Source: an uncultured Acidobacteriota bacterium (GTDB lineage Bacteria > Acidobacteriota > Terriglobia > Terriglobales > CAINCZ01). Taken from it: a stretch of DNA of 39,648 bases. The notes beneath the pieces were generated by a model. It was not told the DNA's origin and did not search any database. It saw nothing but the letters and a program-made list of their open reading frames with translations. Location of the stretch: NCBI GenBank assembly GCA_903847195.1, contig CAINCZ010000162.1, positions 1 through 39,648 on the forward strand, written 5' to 3'. Positions 1-7,655 of the stretch are shown piece by piece. A program made the translations under genes and the position numbers. Each line of letters starts with the position of its first letter. Positions within the stretch are counted from its first letter, which is position 1.

Positions 1-77
1 CTCTGGCCCGACTCCACAAGCCGAACCGCCTCCTGCTTGTACTCGAGCGTGTATCGCGCCCGCTTCGACTTCGTCAT
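1..77 (-). CDS. IS3-family transposase OrfA, N-terminus only
   Basis: Reading leftward from ATG at 77 gives 25 residues that include YTLEYKQEAVRLVESGQ. This is the first helix of the helix-turn-helix of IS3-family OrfA (HTH_Tnp_1 type), which binds the terminal repeats. A purine-rich stretch AGGGGATGGAAG just upstream serves as ribosome binding site. The gene is cut by the window edge, so nothing can be said about OrfB or about whether the element is intact. Confidence 0.7.
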   Translation of the reverse strand, partial: MTKSKRARYTLEYKQEAVRLVESGQ

Positions 78-141
78 CTTCCATCCCCTAACCGCTATTA
101 AATCACTCGGCTAAGGGATACGTTTTTCGCGGGCAAGGTCA
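1..141 (-). mobile_element. IS3-family insertion sequence, end fragment
   Basis: The fragment holds the first codons of an IS3-type orfA read leftward and about 60 bp of leader. IS3 elements end in 5'-TG...CA-3'. On the minus strand a TG end fits at 141 (TGACCTTGCCCGCG...) or at 150 (TGGTTACCATGACC). The sequence 138-154 is an 8+1+8 palindrome (GTCATGGT/ACCATGAC), so the exact boundary is unclear. The rest of the element lies beyond the left edge. Confidence 0.6.
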
Positions 142-371
142 TGGTAACCATGACTGAGCGGCGCTTATGCCATCGGCGACGTTGCTGGGCGCTTCGAATT
201 TTTTAGGTGTGCACGAGATGATGCATTTTTTGAATTGTTCGTGATCTGGAACAGATCGTCTCAGCGGTAGTTGCGAGAGGTGTGGTGGTAATAGACTGTT
301 GCGAGTTTCCGCGTTGATATTTCGGTATAACTGTTAAAATTTTGTCTCATACCAGCATGAGGTGATGGTAG

Positions 372-620
372 GTGGGTTGCCAAGAAAGTGTAAACGCTAG
401 TTCGACGCCAATTCAGGACGATGTGTATCCATTCGGGTCCTACCCCGGTAATTGGCCTCAGTGCGACCAGTGCCCAAGTTGTCTAAAATGGACTTTTGTC
501 CGAGTGCCACTACATAGCATCCTGGATTTTTTTCTTGCGGTTGCGAGAGGAGAATTTCCATTCAAGTGTAAAGTTTGCAGTTTCCGACTCCGGCGGTGGC
601 TGGATCCGCGGGACCGGTAG
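372..620 (+). CDS. small zinc-ribbon-like hypothetical protein
   Basis: This is an 82-residue reading frame starting at GTG. It has a cysteine pattern CxxCxxC near residue 31 (CDQCPSC) and KCKVC near residue 66, separated by a helix-like stretch (VPLHSILDFFLAVARGEFPF) and followed by an arginine-rich end (RLRRW). That order of two cysteine knuckles flanking a short helix resembles small zinc-ribbon proteins common in soil bacteria, but I cannot name a family. Base composition here is clearly lower in GC than in the EPS genes downstream. A possible promoter precedes it (TTGATA at 314, TAAAAT at 335, 15-bp spacing, so weak). The opposite-strand frame over 458-772 has no recognisable features. 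Confidence 0.45.
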   Translation: MGCQESVNASSTPIQDDVYPFGSYPGNWPQCDQCPSCLKWTFVRVPLHSILDFFLAVARGEFPFKCKVCSFRLRRWLDPRDR

Positions 621-963
621 GCTTTGGCGTATTCCGCTTGGATAAGCCCAAAATGGGGCGGCCACAAGGCTGGACCATGGCGTGCCTGTGGGTTCCGCCT
701 CTGTTCCTCCAAACTTCCCGTTTTGAACTTGCTATCCAATCTGAAGTTGTGCATTTCAGAAATCAGTTTCACCGCTGGTTTTCACAGCAGTGGTGCGCCT
801 AATGTGATTTCGTTGCTTAAGTTCTAGGCGGGTAGACGGGCGTGTGCCAAGCCGACACCGTGACGAGCCTCTGTCATTTTCTATGACCAGTCGTGGAGTG
901 AAAGGTCGTCTACTGGAGGCTCTGGTGATGATGTTTGGCTCCTGCGCCGAGCGCGCCCTCTGC
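621..963. other. gap without a convincing gene, left of the EPS locus
   Basis: No reading frame here shows protein-like composition or a recognisable motif. GC is lower than in the following locus. The methyltransferase frame is open back to 844, but similarity to its paralogue begins only at about 964. The upstream codons are therefore probably not part of the gene, and the stretch looks like flank left by a rearrangement. Confidence 0.5.
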
Positions 964-1822
964 GGAGTTGGTCATATGCTGATTCTCGAGAGCGGCACGC
1001 CCGTGGCCGATAGCCGGTCGGTGCAGGCACGCTTCAGCCACCTCTTCGCCTGTCCTAACTCGCTCCGCGCCGAACGCTACTTCGATCAACAACTGGCGCG
1101 CTTGGCGCGCAAACGCGACCTGCTCGACTACGGCTGTTACGACGGCGGCATGTTGCCGCGCTATCTCGCCATGGGACCGCGCCGCGTCACCGGCATCGAC
1201 ATCTCCGAGACCGGCATTGCCCTTGCGCGCGCCCGTTACGGACGCCACGCCCAGTTCCACGTGGGCGACGCCCACGCCATGCCTTTTGCCGATGCCACCT
1301 TCGATCTCGTCGTCGGCCGTTCCATCCTGCACCATCTCGACTGGCCCGTTGCCCTACGAGAGGTACGCCGCGTGTTGCGCCCCGGCGGTAAGGCCCTCTT
1401 CGTCGAGCCGCTCGGAGGAAACCCTAGTGCCCGCATGCTTTACACCCTCAGGCCCCGCACCCGCACCCGCGGTGAGTGCGCGCTGACGCGCGACCAGCTT
1501 CGATTTGCCGACGCTCTCTTCCACTCGAACTCTCACTTGTTCTTCAACCTGTTGTCGGTACCCGTGGCGATGTTCACCTCGCTGACCTCGCTCACCGCCG
1601 CAAACTCGCTGCTGCGCTTGGCCGACGCTGCCGACCACTGCCTCTCGCGGACTCCCCTCCGCTACTGGATGCGCGCCGTGGTTCTCATTTGGCAACGCTA
1701 GCCGCAAACCTGGCCCCACGCAGAGGTATTGTGTCCGCCATCTGCCAACCTTCGGAATTCTCGTCGCCTGCACTCGTTGCGCTTCACCATTATGCAGTAC
1801 TGGCTCGTCGACAATGCGGCGA
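964..1822 (+). repeat. diverged duplicate of the methyltransferase/GT4 junction at 13008-13963
   Basis: The segment matches 13008-13963 from GGAGTTGGTCA, 12 bases before the methyltransferase start, through the whole gene, across the spacer and into the first 30 or so codons of the following glycosyltransferase (TGCCAACCTTCGGAAT and the codons around YW.V). The copies differ at many third positions. The left copy lacks 84 bp in frame and has small indels in the spacer and GT part. After about 1822 the left copy jumps into an unrelated export gene. Confidence 0.8.
976..1701 (+). CDS. class I SAM-dependent methyltransferase (shortened paralogue)
   Basis: This is a 241-residue Methyltransf_11-type enzyme likely to methylate a sugar or lipid-linked intermediate of the polysaccharide. 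Visible motifs are the SAM-binding loop (LLDYGCYDGGMLPRYL), the acidic end of strand 2 (VTGIDIS), GDAHAMPF, the strand-4 region FDLVVGRSILHHLDW and RVLRPGG. The ATG at 976 was chosen because the paralogue at 13020 starts at the same point (MLILE.GTPV). The frame is open upstream to 844, but that part has no counterpart. Compared with the paralogue, 28 residues are missing after residue 10, in a variable region before the Rossmann core. All core motifs remain, so activity is possible. It lies at the start of the EPS locus and is followed after 29 bp by a chimeric export gene. Confidence 0.85.
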   Translation: MLILESGTPVADSRSVQARFSHLFACPNSLRAERYFDQQLARLARKRDLLDYGCYDGGMLPRYLAMGPRRVTGIDISETGIALARARYGRHAQFHVGDAHAMPFADATFDLVVGRSILHHLDWPVALREVRRVLRPGGKALFVEPLGGNPSARMLYTLRPRTRTRGECALTRDQLRFADALFHSNSHLFFNLLSVPVAMFTSLTSLTAANSLLRLADAADHCLSRTPLRYWMRAVVLIWQR

Positions 1823-2534
1823 GGTCGGCTTTGCCGGGACCTACGGCATTCAGCTGGGCGAGCGCCTCAGCTCGGTGCTGCGCCGCGCCGCCGGCTTCCG
1901 CGAGGCCGCCTATCCCGAGGGCGCCGTACTGGAACGCAAGCAGGTCGGCGAGCTGGCCGAGCGCAACCGGCAGGAGATGATCAAGCGCATCGAATCGGCC
2001 GCGCCCATCGTGCAGGCCAGCCTGACCGGAGGGCAGGAGCAGTTGTCGCTGTTGATGGCGATGCAGCTCCAGCAGCAGCAGGTACTGGCCGCCTTGCGCA
2101 GCCGTGCCGCCAGCCCGCGGCTCATCATTCATATCTCCGCCCGCATCGAGGACTGGGAGAACACTCCCGCCGACCTCGAACTGCGCGCCGGCGACACTCT
2201 GTTCATCCCCAGGCGCCCCAACTTCGTGCTCATCGCCGGCCAAGTCTACAACCCCTCGGCCGTCACCTATCGGCCCGGCAAGGACGCCTCCTGGTATCTC
2301 GAGCGCGCCGGCGGCGCCACGCGCTGGGGCAGCAGGCGCGACGCCTACGTGGTGCGCGCCGACGGTTCGGTCATCGGGCGCGGCGATCCACTAAGCCACC
2401 AGATGCAGCCAGGCGACTCCATCGTCGTGCCGGAAAAGATCGTCGGCGGTACGCCCTGGTGGCGCGGCCTGCTGGCCTCGGCGCAGTTCATGTCGTCGGT
2501 GGCCATCACGGGCGCGGCGGCGCGCCTGTATTGA
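1731..2534 (+). CDS. SLBB-domain polysaccharide export protein (Wza-like), 5'-truncated and fused to a GT start
   Basis: From about residue 31 this is the C-terminal part of an outer-membrane polysaccharide export protein. It has one SLBB domain (GEVGFAGTYGIQLGERLSSVL), a coiled linker rich in Gln (QLQQQQVLAAL), a second SLBB (NFVLIAGQVYNPSAVTY) and a terminal hydrophobic segment (FMSSVAITGAAARLY). The signal peptide and the Poly_export domain are missing. The GTG at 1731, preceded by GCAGAGG, aligns with the ATG of the glycosyltransferase at 13858. The first 14 or so codons therefore copy that gene, then small indels shift the frame into SLBB. The chimeric frame is open, but the product would lack a secretion signal and the ring-forming domain, so it is probably non-functional. 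A complete wza may lie elsewhere. Confidence 0.7.
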   Translation: MSAICQPSEFSSPALVALHHYAVLARRQCGEVGFAGTYGIQLGERLSSVLRRAAGFREAAYPEGAVLERKQVGELAERNRQEMIKRIESAAPIVQASLTGGQEQLSLLMAMQLQQQQVLAALRSRAASPRLIIHISARIEDWENTPADLELRAGDTLFIPRRPNFVLIAGQVYNPSAVTYRPGKDASWYLERAGGATRWGSRRDAYVVRADGSVIGRGDPLSHQMQPGDSIVVPEKIVGGTPWWRGLLASAQFMSSVAITGAAARLY

Positions 2535-2550
2535 GTAAGGAGCGAATAAG

Positions 2551-3831
2551 ATGCATCCGACCGGAACTTCCGGAAGCAACGGACTGAACCGCCACGGCGC
2601 GGTCGATCTGCTGCCCGGCGAACTCATCTCCTCGATCCCTGCGGCCGGCGGCCGTCTGCTGCCGCTTTTCGTGCGCGAACGCTGGCGCATTCTGCGCTGG
2701 GCCGTCGCCGGCGCCGTGATCTTTGCCGTCGTCGCCCTGCTGATCCCTTCGCGCTATGAATCGGCGGCCCAGCTGATGCCGCCCGACCAGAACAGCGGCA
2801 GCCTGCTGGGCGCGGCCCTGGAGCGCGCGCAGTCGATGGGGTTGCCGGCCGACATGCTGGGCGCCAAGACCAACGGCGCGGTCTTCGTGAAGATCCTCTC
2901 CAGCCAGTCGGCGGCCGACGCCCTGATCGCGCGCTTCGACCTGCGCCACGTCTACGGCACCGGCTGGGCGGAAAAGACCCGCCGCCGCCTGGAGTCCAAC
3001 AGCAACATCACCGAGGACCGCAAGAGCGGCGTCATCTCCATCCGCGTGCGCGACCGCGACCGCCGGCGCGCGCAGCTGCTGTGCGCCGCCTACATCGAGG
3101 AGCTGATCCGGCTCTCTACTCAATTGAGTACATCGGCCGCCCGCCGCGAACGCGAATTCCTCGAACAGCGCCTGGTGATCGCCCGCCGCGAAGTCGATGA
3201 AGCCACCACCCAGTTCGGCCAGTTCTCCAGCCGCAGCGGACTGCTCGACATTCCCGCGCAGTCGAAGGCCATGGTCGAGGCGCTGGCCGCGCTCCAGGGC
3301 AAGCTGGTGGCGTCGGAGGCCGAGTTGCAGGGATTGCGCCAGGTCTACGGCAACGAAAACGTGCGCGTGAAGGCCCTGGAGAGCACCATCGCCGAGCTGC
3401 GCCGCAACCTGCGCCAGCTGGCGGGCAGCGAGAGCGGCACCACGCCGGTCACCGATCTGCCCTCCATCCGCCGCATGCCCGTCGTCGGCGTCACCTACCT
3501 CGACCGCCTGCGGCAGGCGCGGCTGGCCGAGGCCATCTTCGAGACCCTGACGAAGCAGTACGAACTGGCCAAGGTGCAGGAGGCGAAGTACGTTCCCACC
3601 GTGCGCGTGCTCGACCCGCCCAGCTGGCCCGAACGCCGCGCCTTTCCTCCGCGGCTGGCCATCGCGCTGGTCGGCGTCCTGCTTGGCATCGTCGCCGCCA
3701 TCGTCTCGCTGCTCTGGCGCGAACTAAACCCGGACGATCCGCGCCGTGGGCTGGTGCGTGAAGCCCGCGCCGCCCTGCGCCAGGACCTTCGCCCCGTGTT
3801 GCGCCGCCTGCGTCCGGCGAGGGCCGAATGA
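2551..3831 (+). CDS. Wzz/GumC-type chain-length determinant protein
   Basis: This is a 426-residue inner-membrane protein that sets polymer length and couples the polymerase to export. The Wzz domain begins at about residue 35. The first membrane segment (WAVAGAVIFAVVALLI) lies at about 50-66. It is followed by a periplasmic alpha/beta part, a long coiled coil (about 190-300, e.g. RREREFLEQRLVIARREVDEA) and a proline-rich stretch (VLDPPSWPERRAFPPR) just before the second membrane segment (LAIALVGVLLGIVAAIV). The short basic cytoplasmic tail has no Walker motifs, so no tyrosine kinase domain is fused. It starts 16 bp after the export gene behind AAGGAG and overlaps the flippase by ATGA. Confidence 0.9.
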   Translation: MHPTGTSGSNGLNRHGAVDLLPGELISSIPAAGGRLLPLFVRERWRILRWAVAGAVIFAVVALLIPSRYESAAQLMPPDQNSGSLLGAALERAQSMGLPADMLGAKTNGAVFVKILSSQSAADALIARFDLRHVYGTGWAEKTRRRLESNSNITEDRKSGVISIRVRDRDRRRAQLLCAAYIEELIRLSTQLSTSAARREREFLEQRLVIARREVDEATTQFGQFSSRSGLLDIPAQSKAMVEALAALQGKLVASEAELQGLRQVYGNENVRVKALESTIAELRRNLRQLAGSESGTTPVTDLPSIRRMPVVGVTYLDRLRQARLAEAIFETLTKQYELAKVQEAKYVPTVRVLDPPSWPERRAFPPRLAIALVGVLLGIVAAIVSLLWRELNPDDPRRGLVREARAALRQDLRPVLRRLRPARAE

Positions 3832-5348
3832 GCGCAGCCCTGCCCACTCCCATCGAAGTTCCGGCCGCGCCTTGCTGGACGCCCGCACCCGCCGTTGCCG
3901 CCGACCCGTTCGGCACCCGCCGCCTGGTTGGACGCAGCGCGCAGGGCGTGGTCACGGCGCTGGTGCAGACCGGCGGCAAAGCCGTCTTTGGACTCGTCAT
4001 GCCGCTGCTGCTGGCCCCGACCGAGTACGGCACCTACGCCTACCTGATCTGGCTGGCCACTGTCATCATTCAGTTGGGTAGCCTCGGCGTTCCGCAGGCC
4101 GCGCAGCGCTACCTACCTCGCGCCGCCGCCGACCGGCAACCCGCCATCGCGCGCCTGCTGTCGCGCGTGCCGTTCGCCTCCGGCCTGCTGGGCACCCTCG
4201 TGGTCGCCCTCTGGTTCCTGCTGGCTCCGAGCCGCACCCTCGACCTCCACTCGATCGCCCTGTGCGCTGCGCTCGTCGTGCCTGGCGAGTGCGTGCTGAT
4301 CTGGGCGGCGCTGTTGCGGGGCTCGTTGCGCTTCCCGGCCATCATCGCCGGCGAAATGACCGGGTTGGTCACCAAGTGCCTGTTGCTGGCCGCGATGGTG
4401 CTCGGCGGCGGACGCGTCACCCTGGTGCAGGTGCTCGTGGCCGAAGCCGTCAGCATCGCCTTGCAGTCGCTCTGGTTGTGGCGCAGCAACCGCCGCCTTT
4501 GCCGGCGCCCCTCCGCGCCCATCGGCCCCGAGCTGCTCCGCTCCATCTTCCATTACGCGCTGGGCGTCTGGTCGCTGGTGCTGATCGACAGCCTGCTTTG
4601 GCGGATCGAGATCGCCTTCCTGCACGGCTTTGTTTCCCCGCAGGCCGCCGCCATCTTCGGCGTCACCGCGCAGGTGACGCAGGCCGCCATCCTGCTGCCC
4701 TGCGCTGCCATCACCGCCCTGTTTCCCAGCTTCGCCGGGCTCAGCGCCCGCCCGGACGGCGCCGCCGGCAACCTGTACCGGCAGACGACGGCGCTGGTCT
4801 GGGCCGCCATTCTGCCCTTCTTTTTCCTGGCCACCGCCGCCGGGCTCGCCCTGCTGCTCATCTACGGCACGCGTTACCGCGAGACTCTGGCGCTGCTGCC
4901 GCTGGTAATGGTGAGCCGAACGCTGGTGGTCGCCGCCTGCGCCTCCTCGACCCTGCTGTGCGCCGCCGGTGAACAGCGCCACCTGCTGCGCATCGTGGCC
5001 GTGGGCGCGGCACTCAACCTCGCCGGCAACGCCTTCCTGGTTCCGCGTTTCGGCCTCTGGGGCGCGGTCGCCGGAGCCTGCCTGTTTCAACCCGCAGTTT
5101 CGATCGCCACCATCTGGCGCGCGCAGCGCCACGCCGGATGCGGCTTTCCGCTGCGCCGCCTGACTGCCGCCGTCTCGCTGGCTGCGCTCTATCTGGGCGC
5201 GCTGGCCTTCCTGTACCGCCACTGGATCGCCGTCGCCGCCCTGTTCCTCACCGGCTGCGCCGTGCTGGCCGCCGACGCCAGGCTGCGCCGCTCGCTCGAA
5301 TCCATCGGCGAGCTGATCCGTACCCGTGCCGCCTTTGCAAGGGGATAA
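3828..5348 (+). CDS. Wzx-like polysaccharide flippase (MOP superfamily)
   Basis: This is a 506-residue polytopic membrane protein with about 12-14 hydrophobic segments and the N-terminal pattern of oligosaccharide flippases. There is a cytoplasmic start with Arg residues (RRLVGRSAQGVVTALVQTGGKAVFGLVMPLLLAPTEYG split over two helices) followed by evenly spaced helices. It would move undecaprenyl-linked repeat units to the periplasmic face. The start codon overlaps the stop of wzz (ATGA), which shows translational coupling. The first 25 residues are Pro/Ala-rich and non-membrane. The next gene starts 7 bp after its stop. Confidence 0.88.
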   Translation: MSAALPTPIEVPAAPCWTPAPAVAADPFGTRRLVGRSAQGVVTALVQTGGKAVFGLVMPLLLAPTEYGTYAYLIWLATVIIQLGSLGVPQAAQRYLPRAAADRQPAIARLLSRVPFASGLLGTLVVALWFLLAPSRTLDLHSIALCAALVVPGECVLIWAALLRGSLRFPAIIAGEMTGLVTKCLLLAAMVLGGGRVTLVQVLVAEAVSIALQSLWLWRSNRRLCRRPSAPIGPELLRSIFHYALGVWSLVLIDSLLWRIEIAFLHGFVSPQAAAIFGVTAQVTQAAILLPCAAITALFPSFAGLSARPDGAAGNLYRQTTALVWAAILPFFFLATAAGLALLLIYGTRYRETLALLPLVMVSRTLVVAACASSTLLCAAGEQRHLLRIVAVGAALNLAGNAFLVPRFGLWGAVAGACLFQPAVSIATIWRAQRHAGCGFPLRRLTAAVSLAALYLGALAFLYRHWIAVAALFLTGCAVLAADARLRRSLESIGELIRTRAAFARG

Positions 5349-5355
5349 CCAAGCC

Positions 5356-6393
5356 ATGCCTTCCTTACTGCCACCGACGAAACGTCTGGGCCTGATCGGC
5401 GCCGGCGATGTGGTCGAACTCTTCCACCTGCCCGCGCTGGCCACCATCACCGGGCTGCACGTCCAATGGATCTGCGACCGCGACCTTGAACGCGCCCGCC
5501 GCGTCGCCCGCGCCTGGCGCATTCCGGCGTGGCACGACCGGATCGAGGCCTGCCCCGAGGCCGACGCCGTACTCATCGCCACCCCGGTCGGTACGCGCTT
5601 CAATCTCGTCAATGCCGCTCTGGCCCGCGGCTGGCATTGCTTCTGCGAGAAGCCCTTTGCCGCCTCGGCCGCCGAGCACGCCTGCCTGATCGACGAAGCC
5701 CGCCGCCGCCGGCTCCTTTTAGGCGCCGCCTACCTGCGCCGCTTCTACTGGACCACCCGCCAGGCCCGGCGCCTGCTCGAGACCGGATGCTGCGGACGCC
5801 TGCAGGGCGTGATCATCAGCGACACGGCCCCGCTGCGCAAGACCGGCATCGGCCCCGGCTCTTACCGCAACGACGCCCGCGCCTCGGGCGGCGGCGTGCT
5901 GGCCGAGACCGGCTGCCACGCCATCGACCAGGCGCTCAATCTGTGCGGAGCCCAACGGGTCGAGGTCGTCGATTGCGCGCAGGTGCTGCGCCTCGGACTG
6001 GAGATCGAGACCCGCGCCCTGGGTTGGCTGGAGCTGCCGCGCGCCGAACGCGCGCCCTTCTCGCTCGCCATCTCCGGCATCGCCGACGTTTACGACGGCG
6101 TCGTGCTCGACTGCACCCGTGGGCAGGTCCGGTTGCGCGACGATCCGCGCGCCCCCATCGAGGTGCTCGCCGGAGGGCAGGACCCGCTGCTGTTTTCCCC
6201 TCCCGGAGCCGCCGAAAACCTCGCCCTCGCCGCCTTCCGCGCCGAGTGGCAGCACTTCGCCACCGCCACCCTCGATGCCTCGCCCGGCTGGGACTACGAC
6301 CTTGAGACCGGCCTGCTCGCCACCGAGTTGATCGAGCAATGCTACCGGCTGGGCTGTCCGCTGGAACCGGCCGCCGCGGGAGCCGCGCGATGA
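5356..6393 (+). CDS. Gfo/Idh/MocA-family NAD(P)-dependent sugar oxidoreductase
   Basis: This is a 345-residue enzyme with an N-terminal Rossmann fold (GLIGAGDVVELFHLPAL at about 12-28, where GxGxxV is expected), the acidic strand-2 end (WICDRD), the conserved EKP motif at about 98-100 (CFCEKPFA) and the downstream ETGCHAIDQALNL stretch that supplies the active-site His/Asp. Family members oxidise or reduce sugar ring carbons, often in NDP-sugar synthesis. The substrate cannot be told. The ATG at 5356 is preferred because AAGGGG stands 10 bp upstream and the family fold begins here. An ATG at 5326 would overlap wzx. It overlaps the next gene by ATGA. Confidence 0.87.
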   Translation: MPSLLPPTKRLGLIGAGDVVELFHLPALATITGLHVQWICDRDLERARRVARAWRIPAWHDRIEACPEADAVLIATPVGTRFNLVNAALARGWHCFCEKPFAASAAEHACLIDEARRRRLLLGAAYLRRFYWTTRQARRLLETGCCGRLQGVIISDTAPLRKTGIGPGSYRNDARASGGGVLAETGCHAIDQALNLCGAQRVEVVDCAQVLRLGLEIETRALGWLELPRAERAPFSLAISGIADVYDGVVLDCTRGQVRLRDDPRAPIEVLAGGQDPLLFSPPGAAENLALAAFRAEWQHFATATLDASPGWDYDLETGLLATELIEQCYRLGCPLEPAAAGAAR

Positions 6394-7586
6394 CCAGGCA
6401 AGCGCAACCTGAACCCACCATTGGCTGCCCGTCCGGGAACGGCGCCGCCGCGCCCCGCACCCGCATCGCTGTCCTGGGAGCCTCCGGCCAGGTCGGCCTG
6501 GCGCTGGTCCGCCGCCTTGCCCTGCGCTCCCGCATCGCCGTCACCGGCGTCTGCCGCTCGGCGCTGTCGGCCACCCGCTGCGCCCAGGCCGGAGTCGAGG
6601 TGCTCGTCCCCTCCGATCCCGGTCCCGCCGGACTGGCGCAGGCGCTGTCGGCCTTCGATGTGGTCGTCAACTGCGCCCTGCCCGGACAGGGACCCACGCG
6701 CAACGCCCGCGAGAACGAAGCTCTCGCCCAGGCGCTCTGCGGCGTCGGCTCGCAGACTGCCGTGCTGCACCTGAGCTCGATCGCCGTTTACGGCAACGCC
6801 TTCCTGGCTGGACACACCCGCTTCGCGAGCCCCTGCCCCGGGGATCGCTATGGCCGCGAAAAGCTCGCCATGGAGCACCGTCTGCGCCGGCTTGCCCGTG
6901 AACGCGGCGTGTGCCTGTGGATCTGCCGCCTCGGCCATGTCTGGGGACCGGAGCTGAACTGGTCGCGCATCCTGTTGCGGCTGGCCGCCGACCCCGACTT
7001 CCGTCTGGCCTTCGACGGCATGAAGCCGTCGAACGCCATCTACCTGGAAAACATCGCCGCCGCCGTCGTCGACCTGGCGGCGCGCCGCCCGCTGTCGCAG
7101 ACCTGGAACCTGGTCGATTTCCCGCAGCGCCCCTGGCGTGAGCTGTTCGACCTGCACAGCCAGGCCGCGGGACGTTCGCCCGTCGCCCCCATGCCGGCCG
7201 CCGGCTACGCCTCCCTCGCTGCGGACCGCGGACGCGGACTGGCCAGCGGCGTCGTGCTCGACCTCGCCCGCTGGGCCAAGGGACTTCCTTCTTCGCTGAT
7301 CGCCTCTACTCCTGCCTTGCAGGCGGTCGCCGAAAACCTGCTGGCGCGCCTCCAGTCCGAGCAGCTGGAATCGCGTCTGAAGGCGCTCTACTGGCAGGCC
7401 GTGGCCCGCCAGCGTCAGCCGTGCGTTCCCCCGCGTGGCCCGCTGGCCTGCATGCTGTCGGACGCCGTTCCCGGACGCAGCCTCGAATACTCCGGCGCCG
7501 CCTTCACCATCGATCTACCCGCGTTGGCCACCTTTGCCGACGCCATATCACAGTTGCCCACCCACTTCATGCCATGTCAGAAATGA
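6390..7586 (+). CDS. NAD-dependent epimerase/dehydratase (extended SDR)
   Basis: This is a 398-residue protein with the extended-SDR nucleotide loop GASGQVG at about 30-36, a strand ending in VVNCALPG, SSIAVYG at 129-135 and the catalytic YGREK (Tyr154, Lys158). It probably changes an NDP-sugar for the polymer. The C-terminal 130 residues (LARLQSEQLESRLKALYWQAV...) extend beyond the usual 310-330-residue family and show no known domain. The preceding Gfo/Idh gene suggests the two act on the same sugar. The ATG at 6390 overlaps the previous stop. The stop at 7584-7586 overlaps an ATG at 7583, the expected but out-of-frame start of the next gene. Confidence 0.85.
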   Translation: MTRQAQPEPTIGCPSGNGAAAPRTRIAVLGASGQVGLALVRRLALRSRIAVTGVCRSALSATRCAQAGVEVLVPSDPGPAGLAQALSAFDVVVNCALPGQGPTRNARENEALAQALCGVGSQTAVLHLSSIAVYGNAFLAGHTRFASPCPGDRYGREKLAMEHRLRRLARERGVCLWICRLGHVWGPELNWSRILLRLAADPDFRLAFDGMKPSNAIYLENIAAAVVDLAARRPLSQTWNLVDFPQRPWRELFDLHSQAAGRSPVAPMPAAGYASLAADRGRGLASGVVLDLARWAKGLPSSLIASTPALQAVAENLLARLQSEQLESRLKALYWQAVARQRQPCVPPRGPLACMLSDAVPGRSLEYSGAAFTIDLPALATFADAISQLPTHFMPCQK

Positions 7587-7599
7587 GCGCCATCCTTCG

Positions 7600-7609
7600 C
7601 CCCCCCCCC
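7600..7609. repeat. C10 homopolymer near the 5' end of the wzy-like gene
   Basis: Ten consecutive C residues lie 17 bases after the ATG at 7583. With ten C the frame from that ATG runs off into arginine-rich nonsense. With nine C (or twelve) it would join the polymerase frame as MSAILRPPPVAVTGDEASAF. The tract is either a sequencing/assembly indel or a slippage site. Confidence 0.85.
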
Positions 7610-7655
7610 GGTCGCCGTCACCGGCGACGAGGCCTCCGCCTTTGGCTCGCGGCTG

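Noticed and set aside
4113..5612. 499-codon minus frame opposite wzx
   Set aside because: Gln/Gly/Ala-rich antisense shadow. Wzx on + has regular membrane helices and coupled start and stop codons.
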